Part shown: positions 1-7,213 of the stretch, one piece after another | Position numbering within the stretch: the first letter of the stretch is position 1 | Layout: every line of letters begins with the position of its first letter | Made by a program: the position numbers and the translations under genes | Source: an uncultured Butyrivibrio sp. | GTDB taxonomy: Bacteria > Bacillota > Clostridia > Lachnospirales > Lachnospiraceae | Assembly: GCA_947169985.1 (NCBI GenBank) | Contig: CAMVRW010000034.1 | Coordinates: forward strand, 1-13,678 | Length of the DNA stretch: 13,678 nucleotides | Reading direction: 5' to 3' | The notes under the pieces: generated by a model | Told to the model about the DNA's origin: nothing | Database searches by the model: none | What the model saw: only the letters and a program-made list of their open reading frames with translations

Positions 1-225
1 TAACGTCGGGAGTAACCACATATACCCTTCTACACCATCAGCCATAATCGCATCTTCGGCGCTAGGATATGCCTTACAGTCATACTCTTTAGCAAAAGCT
101 TCGCATTTGTCAGGATTTCTGGTATAGCAGGATACAATCTTATGTTTTCCGCTTGATAGAATCTCTTTTGCCACCTGATTCGCTAACGTGCCCGTGCCAA
201 TGAAACACCATCCGAACTTTTTCAT
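1..225 (-). CDS. Gfo/Idh/MocA-family oxidoreductase, N-terminal part, runs off the left edge
   Basis: The 75 visible codons encode the N-terminal Rossmann half of a Gfo/Idh/MocA NAD(P)-dependent sugar oxidoreductase. The protein starts MKKFGWCFIGTGTLA; G10-T-G-T-L-A15 is the glycine-rich dinucleotide loop, followed by a beta strand (KIVSCYT) and then NPDKCEAFAKEY, typical of the family. The ATG at 225 has a GGGAGG ribosome site just upstream. Near the edge the frame reads GYMWLLPTL, but the adjacent frame reads VYVVTPDV, the expected family motif (compare 'vyvaTP'). One base seems to be missing in the C run at 25-27, so this may be a pseudogene or carry a sequence error. It is last in the symporter-GH3-GH78 operon, where such enzymes often oxidise the released sugar; that role is inferred. 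Confidence 0.8.
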   Translation of the reverse strand, partial: MKKFGWCFIGTGTLANQVAKEILSSGKHKIVSCYTRNPDKCEAFAKEYDCKAYPSAEDAIMADGVEGYMWLLPTL

Positions 226-264
226 ATTTTCCTCCCATCTACATTCGTGTTTGTATTTACAGTT

Positions 265-372
265 TCATCCGAAGAGAGCTTTACCCATGTCGATCTTTAG
301 TATTTTTAAATCTTCTTTCGCTTCTTTAAATACTGGTATGATCATCCATGCATAAGTCTTGGGTGCTGTACA
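265..372 (-). pseudogene. Tail-like open frame of an unidentified protein, second half of a gene scar
   Basis: After the GH78 remnant stops, an adjacent frame is open for 35 codons and ends at a TGA at 265-267. It contains KTYAWMIIPVF followed by KEAKEDLKILKID and ends MGKALFG, a hydrophobic strand then a charged helix, which reads like the C-terminus of a real protein rather than random sequence. It has no start codon and no ribosome site at its head. The best explanation is the surviving 3' end of a deleted gene that once stood between GH78 and the oxidoreductase. I do not recognise the family. Confidence 0.35.
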
Positions 373-425
373 TCAATCCCCAGGGGATTAACAAGATATT
401 CTGTTCGTAGTCTGATTGCCTTCAT
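342..425 (-). pseudogene. Remnant of a second GH78 alpha-L-rhamnosidase (first ~25 residues only)
   Basis: An ATG at 425 overlaps the stop of the intact GH78 gene (ATGA) and opens a 27-codon frame containing LRTEYLVNPLGIDVQHPRL, which then breaks to MHG and a TGA at 342-344. Families of GH78 begin exactly so: the intact neighbour has LRIEYDRAPFGLSVKNPRF followed by SWKL. The match ends where SW would be expected. A GGAG site about ten bases upstream of the ATG remains, so the peptide could still be made by translational coupling. I infer that a second rhamnosidase stood here and was lost by an internal deletion. Confidence 0.7.
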
Positions 426-3196
426 TTTCTTATATCTCCATCAAAAGCCGCGCCCTGGTTATTTGCTTTTTCCTGCACATTAAGAGCTGCTATTACAGCT
501 TCATACATAGGCTTTGCTTCAGGAGCCTGAACCAGCATCTCCGTAAGAGTCATGCCCATGGCATATCCGATCATCGGATTATCCAGCATTCCCGGAGCAA
601 ACTGTTCAAACATGTCCTTTGCAAGCTGATTCTGCAATATCTCGCCAAGAGTGCTCTCCATGCTGTATCTCTCCACAGTCAGATCCGTATCAGTAGCATA
701 GTCGAACTCATAGGTTCCGGAACCAAGCACCTTAGTCTCAGTCTGCTCAGGAAGGGTCAACTCAGCCGTAGTATTAACCGGAACAACAACCTTAACCTTT
801 ATCCTTCTATCTTTGCAGCTCACATGACTCTCTATGGTTCCGTACATGGTTTCAAAAGACCTGTCGAAAGAATAAATGCCCTTCACCAGCATCGGCTTTA
901 CCCTGAATCTCTTGTATCCGGGCTCAAGCTGCTCGATTCCACTTATCTTCCTGAACATCCAGTCTGCGATCGAACCATAGGCATAGTGATTAAGAGAGTT
1001 CATTCCGGACACATCAAAGTCACCCTCCGGTGTGATGGAATTCCATCTCTCCCAAATCGTTGTTGCCCCCTTATTTACGGCATAGAGCCATGAAGGATAG
1101 TCCTCACGCATGAAAAGAACTGTTGCCAGATCATGAGCGCCGTTCTCGGAAAGTACATGGCAAAGGTATGGAGTTCCTACAAAACCTGTCACCAGGTGAT
1201 TCTTGTGTGCAGCTATATTTTCAACCAAAGCATCAAGGATTCGCTTTCTGTCCTTTTCTCTTGCCAGGCCGAAGAAAAGAGATATCACTGCCCCGGTCTG
1301 TGTCTCACTTACGATACGTCCTGTCGAGGTATAATACTCACTCCTGAAGGCTTCAAGGGTCTTTTCATAAAGCTTAGAGTAGCTCTTTTCGGCATCGGAA
1401 TGTCCGAGAACTTTGGCTGTCTTTCTCACAATATCGGTCACATACAGATAGTAAGCATTTGCTATAAGATACTTGTCTGTCGCACCGGTCCTGTCAGCCA
1501 TCTCCTCCTTATCCAGCGCAAGCCAGTCACCGTACTGAAAGCCGGTCTGCCAAAGGCCGTTATCGCCGCAGTGATTCCTTATATGATCAACCCATTCATG
1601 CATGCACTGCCAGGAATCTGAAAGAATCCTTGTATCGCCATAGGTCTGATAAACAGCCCATGGAATGATAACAGCTGCATCCGACCAGGCTGACGAACTG
1701 TAGGAGCCCAGTATATCCGGAACCACATGAGGCACACCCTTTTCAAGAGATGACTCGGCACCAATATCCTTCATCCATTTGCTGTAGAACCTGGCTGTGT
1801 TTCTGATCTCTGAAGCAGTCCAGCAAAAAACCTGGGCATCTCCCATCCAGCCGAGCCTTTCGTCCCTCTGAGGGCAATCTGTCGGAACATCAAGGAAGTT
1901 ATCCCTAAAGCTCCAGGTCACATTGCTATAGAGCTGATTGACCTTCTTATTTGAGCACTCAAAATCTCCGATCTCTTCCATATCAGAGTGGATCACCAGA
2001 GCTGTGAACATGTCCTCTGTGAGATCCTCAATGCCTTCGATCTTCGCATACCTGAAGCCATGGAAAGTGAATTTAGGTGAAAGAACCTGCCTCTCTCCAT
2101 TAAGCACAAACGCATCTATGGACACGGCTTTTCGCAAAGTTTCAGGATAAAAGACTCCGTTCTTATCCAGGGTCTCAGCATGCTTAACTGTTACCTTCTG
2201 CCCTTTTTTGCCCTTTATATTAAGCTCAACAACACCTGTAAGGTTTTGCCCGAAATCCACAAGCTTATTGCCTTCGGGATCTGTAAATATCTTTACGGGT
2301 TTAAGCCTCTTTGTTACCCTGACAGGCTCATTTTCCTGGGCAACAAGGGTCTTTGGATCGAACTCCGTTACTGATACCTTACCCTCTGCAAAATCAGCTT
2401 TTGTGGTATCTACCGACTCTCCCATATAGATCTCACTTGATAGAATCTGCCCTTCTCTTACGCCCCAGTTCTCATCAGTAAAGATCTTGTCGCAGCTTCC
2501 ATCCTCATAGAAAACGTGAATCTCAGCAAAAGCAGCAACCCTGTCACCATAATTATTGGGCTTTAGAGTGAATCCAAGGATGCCCTTATACCATCCGTTT
2601 CCAACTGTGATCTCAACGAAGTTTCTTTTATCAATAAGCTCAGTAATATCATAGATCTGATACTGAAGCCTGTTCTTGTAGCTGGTCCACCCGGGAGCCA
2701 TTCTCAGGTCTCCTGCAGTCTTTCCGTTTACGCTCATCTCATAAACGCCGTAGCTTGTGACGTAGGCAACAGCTCTTTTAACCTTTTTCCTGGTAGCAAA
2801 AGAACTGTAGAACACAGGACAGCTCTTGTTATCCTCTGACAAGTCGTGGGTGATCATGCGCGCCTGAAAGCTTGCAGGGTCAAATATACCGGTAACGAAA
2901 CCGCCTTCAATCTCGCTTTTTTCATCATGATTGTCGCAGGCTTCCACGTGAACACTGTATGCCGTCTCATCTAAAAGAGCATCTCCCGCATACTCCACAT
3001 GTATTGATGCATCTGACTCTATCAACTTGCTGTCCCAGACAGTGTTTCCGCTATCAGATTCAGTGACAACAATGCGATAGTTCTTCTGCATGGTATCGGT
3101 CCTGCCGGACTTAAGTTTCCAGGAAAACCTTGGATTTTTTACTGAAAGTCCGAAAGGAGCCCTGTCATATTCTATTCTAAGATCATACAAATTCAT
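422..3196 (-). CDS. GH78 alpha-L-rhamnosidase, cytoplasmic
   Basis: This 924-residue protein is an inverting alpha-L-rhamnosidase that hydrolyses terminal alpha-L-rhamnose. N-terminal beta domains (about 1-120 and 125-310, including MAPGWTSYKNRLQYQIYDIT and VGNGWYKG) lead into the (alpha/alpha)6 catalytic barrel (about 410-755) and a C-terminal beta domain (about 757-845). The signature DVPTDCPQRDERLGWMGD lies at 436-453. By alignment with Streptomyces avermitilis Rha78A, D440, general acid E446, W450, D453, general base E716 (in TTIWERW) and H737 are all present. A further helical tail from about 846 carries TLGEIL and DNPMIG. There is no signal peptide, so substrate must be imported. The start overlaps the GH3 stop (TGATG) with GAGGGG nine bases upstream, which implies coupled translation. 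Natural substrate is not determined by sequence. Confidence 0.95.
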   Translation of the reverse strand: MNLYDLRIEYDRAPFGLSVKNPRFSWKLKSGRTDTMQKNYRIVVTESDSGNTVWDSKLIESDASIHVEYAGDALLDETAYSVHVEACDNHDEKSEIEGGFVTGIFDPASFQARMITHDLSEDNKSCPVFYSSFATRKKVKRAVAYVTSYGVYEMSVNGKTAGDLRMAPGWTSYKNRLQYQIYDITELIDKRNFVEITVGNGWYKGILGFTLKPNNYGDRVAAFAEIHVFYEDGSCDKIFTDENWGVREGQILSSEIYMGESVDTTKADFAEGKVSVTEFDPKTLVAQENEPVRVTKRLKPVKIFTDPEGNKLVDFGQNLTGVVELNIKGKKGQKVTVKHAETLDKNGVFYPETLRKAVSIDAFVLNGERQVLSPKFTFHGFRYAKIEGIEDLTEDMFTALVIHSDMEEIGDFECSNKKVNQLYSNVTWSFRDNFLDVPTDCPQRDERLGWMGDAQVFCWTASEIRNTARFYSKWMKDIGAESSLEKGVPHVVPDILGSYSSSAWSDAAVIIPWAVYQTYGDTRILSDSWQCMHEWVDHIRNHCGDNGLWQTGFQYGDWLALDKEEMADRTGATDKYLIANAYYLYVTDIVRKTAKVLGHSDAEKSYSKLYEKTLEAFRSEYYTSTGRIVSETQTGAVISLFFGLAREKDRKRILDALVENIAAHKNHLVTGFVGTPYLCHVLSENGAHDLATVLFMREDYPSWLYAVNKGATTIWERWNSITPEGDFDVSGMNSLNHYAYGSIADWMFRKISGIEQLEPGYKRFRVKPMLVKGIYSFDRSFETMYGTIESHVSCKDRRIKVKVVVPVNTTAELTLPEQTETKVLGSGTYEFDYATDTDLTVERYSMESTLGEILQNQLAKDMFEQFAPGMLDNPMIGYAMGMTLTEMLVQAPEAKPMYEAVIAALNVQEKANNQGAAFDGDIRK

Positions 3197-5625
3197 CAGA
3201 TTAATCCCCTCACCATCCTGACTACTCTGGTTGCGTTTATCTCAAGCTGCTTTCTGTCAAGAGTTCCGGCTTTAAGCGCATTTAAAACATTCTCATAGTC
3301 CTTCTTGCCACCGGGCATAAACAGGTCACCACCGGCCTTTGCCACTTCATTTGACAATGAGTTTCTGTAGATGGAGTTCTTGCTGTCCATCATGCTCATC
3401 ACCCAGTCGGTCATAACTATTCCATCAAAGCCGAACTCACAGCGAAGAATATCTTCTATAAGCCCTCTGTGCTCGGCTGTATGTGTGCCATTTAAGAGGT
3501 TATAACTGGTCATCAAAGCGTGAGGCTGTGAAAGCCTTACACAGATTCCGAAGCCGCGAAGATAAATTTCTCGCATTGCTCTCTCACTCACATGGGAGTT
3601 GTTGCAGTAACGGTTAGTCTCAGCATTGTTGGCTGCGTAATGCTTGATGGTTGTGCCACAGCCCTTGTGCCTTTGAACTCCTCTGGTGATGGCCGCTGCC
3701 ATAAGTCCCGATACAAGCGGATCCTCTGAATAATACTCAAAGTTCCTTCCGCAAAGGATGCTCCTGTGGATGTTGAGCGCAGGAGCAAGCCACAGATTGA
3801 TTCCCATACGCTCCATCTCATCTCCGACAATATCGCCAAGGCTCTCAGCAAACTCCACATTGAAGCTCTGTGCGATGGCTGTGCCGATGGGTATCCTGGT
3901 TGCAGCGTGTTCCTTTATAGTTACTCCCTTTGGGGTTTTGTTTCCGCCGGTTAAAAGATTTGCTATGAATCTGGCCATCGGGCCCATGGCTTCCTGCATG
4001 CTCTCGGGGATCATCCCTGCTCCGCCTACACCGTGAGCACCCTTTTCATCCTCGTAGTACTCAAGGGAAAGCCTGAGTCCCGCAGGTCCATCGGCCATGA
4101 TAAGTGGCTTAATGCCTTTGTTTTCAAGCAAAGAAGTAGTCTCACCTGCTGCTCCTGCCACATGAGTTGCAGCATTCCCGATTATTGAAAGGCCCTTGGC
4201 ATTTGGGTCAAATCCACCGATTTCCAAAAAACACAGTTCCTCATCCGAAAGTTCTTTTACCTTATCATCAATCTCATATTCCCTGTCAAAAGAAACTTCG
4301 CCGCAGGAGAAGTCTTTTGCATCAATAAGGATTCTCTTAGCCTTAGCAGGAACATTCCCCCTGTCAAAGGAAGGCGCTGTAATATCTTTAAATCCAGGAT
4401 CGCCAAGGCAATTCTTTGTCTTAAGAACAGTAACTTTCTCATCAAGGCCGGCCACACATATGACCTCAGTATTTGCGCTGCTGTTTCCGACTCTTACGAT
4501 ATATTCACCCTTTTCAAGAATATATGAGGCGCTCTTCTCGTCATAAGAAGAAAGGTCTTTAAGGTCAAAAGAAATCACAATCTCTTCCTCTTTACCCGGT
4601 GCAAGAAGACCTGTTTTTGCAAAGCCTGCCAGTTCCTGATATGCCTTGGGAAGTTCCCCTTCTGGGAGTGTCACATAGGCCTGAACAACCTCTTTTCCTG
4701 CGGCAGATCCTGTATTCTTTACAACAGCTTTGAGGGTGACTACGCTGCCTTTCGCCTCTGCGTCCTTACAGCTGATTTCAAAGTCTGTATAAGAAAGTCC
4801 AAAGCCAAACGGGAAAAGAGCCTTATGCCCAAAGGTATCAAAATACCTGTATCCCACGTAAATGCCTTCTTTGTATTCATTGTCATTGAAATCGCCAAAT
4901 GTGCCCTCAGCTGAGTATTCCTCAAAAGCTGCCCAGGTTGTGGTCAGCTTCCCTGAAGGATTCTGTTTGCCTGTAAGAATGTCGGAGAGCACTTTTCCCA
5001 TGTCAGAGCAAAGCTGTGACAAAATGAGAATGTTTCCAACTTCCATAACCGGTGTAAGATCCACCGGCCCGCCAACATTAAGAACCAGCATGAATCTGTC
5101 ATATTTCTTATTTAAAGCAATGATGTCCCTCACTTCTGATCTTGTGAGTTTTACATCGCCTTCTACGACCTTCCTGTCGCTCCCCTCTCCGGAGTTTCTT
5201 GAAAGAACATAGATGCACACATCACCGCCTTCAGCATCAAGAGCCAGTCCGTGGCAGGGCTCCAAAAGCTCTTTTCCCATTAGATACATGATGGGGTTTT
5301 CATGCTTCTTTTTGGCTTCCTTCTTAAGAGTCTTATAGTACTCTTTCTTGGCGGTTTTCCTCACCTCGTCATACTCATCAAGCCACTTCTTTGTGGTGAT
5401 CTCAAAGCCCTCTTTTTCCAAACCTTTTTCAATCGTATATGAAAATCTGGTGTTGACTTCTCCTGACCCGGTGCCACCCATGATCGTATAGCGCATACCT
5501 GAGCCGTAGGCTGCTATTTTGCAAGGCTTCTCTAAGGGAAATTTCCCGTTCTTTTTAAGAAGCACAGTGCACTCGGCTGCGTTATCCAGTACCAGATTTA
5601 AATGATCATTTTCATACTGCTGCAT
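3196..5625 (-). CDS. GH3 glycoside hydrolase with swapped domain order (probable beta-glucosidase)
   Basis: This 809-residue retaining GH3 enzyme has its domains in reverse of the common order. First comes the alpha/beta sandwich GH3_C domain (about 10-280: NAAECTVLLK, GGTGSGEVN at 50-58, RNSGEGSDR at 143-151, FPFGFGLSYT at 271-280). Next is a fibronectin-III-like domain (about 295-385), and last the GH3_N barrel (about 495-800). The nucleophile is D740 in GFDGIVMTDW; the likely acid/base is E147 in SGEGSD. Substrate-site motifs GRNFEYYSEDP (626-636) and K661-H662 are intact. The same swapped order is known for Ruminococcus albus and Butyrivibrio beta-glucosidases. No signal peptide. It lies between the symporter and GH78, so it probably cleaves the glucosyl or similar residue left after derhamnosylation. 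Xylosidase or arabinosidase activity cannot be excluded. A ribosome site GAGGTG precedes the ATG. Confidence 0.93.
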   Translation of the reverse strand: MQQYENDHLNLVLDNAAECTVLLKKNGKFPLEKPCKIAAYGSGMRYTIMGGTGSGEVNTRFSYTIEKGLEKEGFEITTKKWLDEYDEVRKTAKKEYYKTLKKEAKKKHENPIMYLMGKELLEPCHGLALDAEGGDVCIYVLSRNSGEGSDRKVVEGDVKLTRSEVRDIIALNKKYDRFMLVLNVGGPVDLTPVMEVGNILILSQLCSDMGKVLSDILTGKQNPSGKLTTTWAAFEEYSAEGTFGDFNDNEYKEGIYVGYRYFDTFGHKALFPFGFGLSYTDFEISCKDAEAKGSVVTLKAVVKNTGSAAGKEVVQAYVTLPEGELPKAYQELAGFAKTGLLAPGKEEEIVISFDLKDLSSYDEKSASYILEKGEYIVRVGNSSANTEVICVAGLDEKVTVLKTKNCLGDPGFKDITAPSFDRGNVPAKAKRILIDAKDFSCGEVSFDREYEIDDKVKELSDEELCFLEIGGFDPNAKGLSIIGNAATHVAGAAGETTSLLENKGIKPLIMADGPAGLRLSLEYYEDEKGAHGVGGAGMIPESMQEAMGPMARFIANLLTGGNKTPKGVTIKEHAATRIPIGTAIAQSFNVEFAESLGDIVGDEMERMGINLWLAPALNIHRSILCGRNFEYYSEDPLVSGLMAAAITRGVQRHKGCGTTIKHYAANNAETNRYCNNSHVSERAMREIYLRGFGICVRLSQPHALMTSYNLLNGTHTAEHRGLIEDILRCEFGFDGIVMTDWVMSMMDSKNSIYRNSLSNEVAKAGGDLFMPGGKKDYENVLNALKAGTLDRKQLEINATRVVRMVRGLI

Positions 5626-5650
5626 ATTTACACCTCTTCCATAAATGGTT

Positions 5651-5677
5651 TTTGAGGCGGAATTTCACCGCCTCAAA
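5651..5677 (-). other. Hairpin between symporter and GH3 genes
   Basis: A perfect 10-base-pair stem (TTTGAGGCGG, 7-base loop, CCGCCTCAAA) fills the 60-base gap between the symporter stop and the GH3 start. No U-run follows it on the minus strand, so it is unlikely to be a strong intrinsic terminator. It may be a partial attenuator or an mRNA processing or stability element that sets transporter and enzyme levels apart; this is inference. Confidence 0.6.
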
Positions 5678-5685
5678 TTTCCGTA

Positions 5686-7092
5686 TCACTTATTAGCTTT
5701 TCTTTTCGCGATCTCTTCTCTCATTGAAGGAAGCTTAGCCTCAAGGTCAAAGTAAAGAGTAAGAATGAACATTACCACAAACAGTAAAAGTGGAATGTAG
5801 ATACCAAAGGTAAATACTGCCTGTCTTACTGCAGGTGTAGTAACCTCTGCAAGGCCATCGTAGCTTGCAACTGCTAGGCACCAGCCTACAAGTGACGCCC
5901 CGAGACCGGAACCGACTTTTCCGCCAAATCCACTTGCTGCATTACTTGTACCAACCATCTTCTTACCGAATTTATACTCATTGTAATCGATTGTCATGGC
6001 AGTCATAACACCCATAAGGCACATCATAGGGATGTTAGCAAATGTTGCAAAGCATCCAAGGATTGTGTTGTACCAGAAGGCTGATGGATTTATGATACGA
6101 AGTGCTGTAGTAACCATGCCGATAAAGAATGAAACCTTAAGCGTTCTGGTTACGCCAAGCTTCTTGATCATAGGACCAACAGCGATAAATCCGATCAGTG
6201 TAGGCAAAAGACCAACTGCACCGAGAATACCGGTCAGGTTGTCGTCGCCGTAGATAAGCTTGCAATAATAAGCTCCTGAAGATCCGCTTATACCATAAGA
6301 GATATTTGACATAACACCCATGATAAGGATCATTACCCAGTACTTATTGCGGAAAAGGTTTCCTAAAGCTTCCTTAAACGGAACCGGCTCTTCATCATCC
6401 TGCTGATCTGCAGGAAGTGCTTCTTTTCCGGTCTCAACAGCGCACTCTCTTGCCTTCTTGTAACAGATAAGAAGTGCAAGAACTACCATCAGTCCAAAGC
6501 CAACCCCAACCTTGATCCAGGCTGCCTGATCACCGCCAAGCATGTTAGTGATAGGAATGATTCCGATAGCAATTACCATTCCTGAAACATAGCCGGCTGC
6601 TGCACGCCAGATTCCCATGTTGCCTCGCTCTTCCTGGCTGTTTGTCCTCACAACCAGAAGCGAACCGTATGGAATAGCGATTGCTGTATAGATAACTGCA
6701 GTTAAAAGGATGTTCGTAACGAACATATAAGCTATCTTAACATAATCCGAAACACCCTGTGGCACCGTAAAGAGCATGATTAGTATTACCAGAGCCGGAA
6801 TAGCCATCTTTAAAAGCCATGGTCTGTATTTCTCTTTTCCGGGCTTAGTATGGTCAACAATGTTTCCCATGATCACATCTGTGAACGCGTCAATGATCTT
6901 ACAGATAAAGAACACTGTTGCAACAGCACCCGCAGCTACCGCAGCCTTATCTGTGTAGAAGTATGTCAGCTGTCCGACAAGACCTGACATTGAATTAAGG
7001 GCGAACTGTCCCAAAGAGTCCGCAAAATAATCTCCCTTTCTCATTACTTTCTGGACACCGGATTTATCGAGTCCAAGTGGTTTCTTTGCCAT
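5686..7092 (-). CDS. GPH-family (MelB-like) sugar:cation symporter
   Basis: This is a 468-residue, 12-helix major-facilitator-type membrane protein of the glycoside-pentoside-hexuronide:cation symporter family. The diagnostic helix II and following loop read KIIDAFTDVIMG then DHTKPGKEKYRPW (about 65-92). D68 and D72 correspond to the cation-site D55 and D59 of MelB and are kept. A central cytoplasmic loop rich in acids (ADQQDDEEPVPF) separates the two six-helix halves. An in-frame GTG at 7119 would extend the protein, but the AGAGGAGG ribosome site (7103-7110) falls inside that extension and lies ten bases before the ATG at 7092, so I start there. It is the first gene of the operon with GH3 and GH78 and probably imports their glycoside substrate. 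Confidence 0.93.
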   Translation of the reverse strand: MAKKPLGLDKSGVQKVMRKGDYFADSLGQFALNSMSGLVGQLTYFYTDKAAVAAGAVATVFFICKIIDAFTDVIMGNIVDHTKPGKEKYRPWLLKMAIPALVILIMLFTVPQGVSDYVKIAYMFVTNILLTAVIYTAIAIPYGSLLVVRTNSQEERGNMGIWRAAAGYVSGMVIAIGIIPITNMLGGDQAAWIKVGVGFGLMVVLALLICYKKARECAVETGKEALPADQQDDEEPVPFKEALGNLFRNKYWVMILIMGVMSNISYGISGSSGAYYCKLIYGDDNLTGILGAVGLLPTLIGFIAVGPMIKKLGVTRTLKVSFFIGMVTTALRIINPSAFWYNTILGCFATFANIPMMCLMGVMTAMTIDYNEYKFGKKMVGTSNAASGFGGKVGSGLGASLVGWCLAVASYDGLAEVTTPAVRQAVFTFGIYIPLLLFVVMFILTLYFDLEAKLPSMREEIAKRKANK

Positions 7093-7102
7093 TTCTTTGT
7101 AT

Positions 7103-7110
7103 CCTCCTCT
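7103..7110 (-). promoter_or_regulatory. Ribosome binding site that fixes the symporter start
   Basis: AGAGGAGG ends ten bases before the ATG at 7092. Because it lies downstream of the in-frame GTG at 7119, it favours the shorter protein. Confidence 0.85.
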
Positions 7111-7141
7111 AAATATCACACACAGTACATCTCTTTCTTTA

Positions 7142-7171
7142 TTGACATTGTAGTGTATCTGTAGATAATAT
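7142..7171 (+). promoter_or_regulatory. Sigma-70-type promoter of the AraC-family gene
   Basis: TTGACA (7142-7147) and TAATAT (7166-7171) are separated by 18 bases; an alternative GATAAT gives 16. Transcription would begin near 7178, leaving a leader of about 35 bases before the ATG at 7214. Confidence 0.6.
7147..7152 (-). promoter_or_regulatory. Possible -10 element for the symporter-GH3-GH78 operon
   Basis: TACAAT on the minus strand stands about 55 bases before the symporter ATG. The position 17 bases upstream reads AATAAT, a poor -35, which would fit a promoter that needs an activator. It overlaps the -35 of the divergent promoter. The call rests on consensus resemblance only. Confidence 0.35.
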
Positions 7172-7183
7172 TATTGCATGCAC

Positions 7184-7210
7184 GTGAATTTATTTGTAAT
7201 TAGGTGAATT
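7184..7210 (+). repeat. Direct repeat GTGAATT, 20-base offset, candidate AraC-type operator
   Basis: GTGAATT occurs at 7184-7190 and again at 7204-7210, two helical turns apart on the same face, as expected for paired half-sites of AraC-family proteins. The second copy overlaps the AGGTG ribosome site of the regulator gene, so part of the match may be coincidental. A binding role is inferred. Confidence 0.3.
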
Positions 7211-7213
7211 ATA

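Noticed and set aside
416..1093. Long open frame on the + strand opposite the rhamnosidase C-terminus
   Set aside because: It is antisense to a clearly functional GH78 gene, has no ribosome site and its translation resembles no protein family.
7093..7119. Symporter start at the upstream GTG (7119)
   Set aside because: The AGAGGAGG ribosome site lies downstream of that codon and fits the ATG at 7092.
7175..7186. Overlapping short palindromes TGCATGCA and CACGTG as a specific operator
   Set aside because: Six- and eight-base palindromes occur often by chance, and AraC-type proteins normally bind direct repeats; noted only as context.
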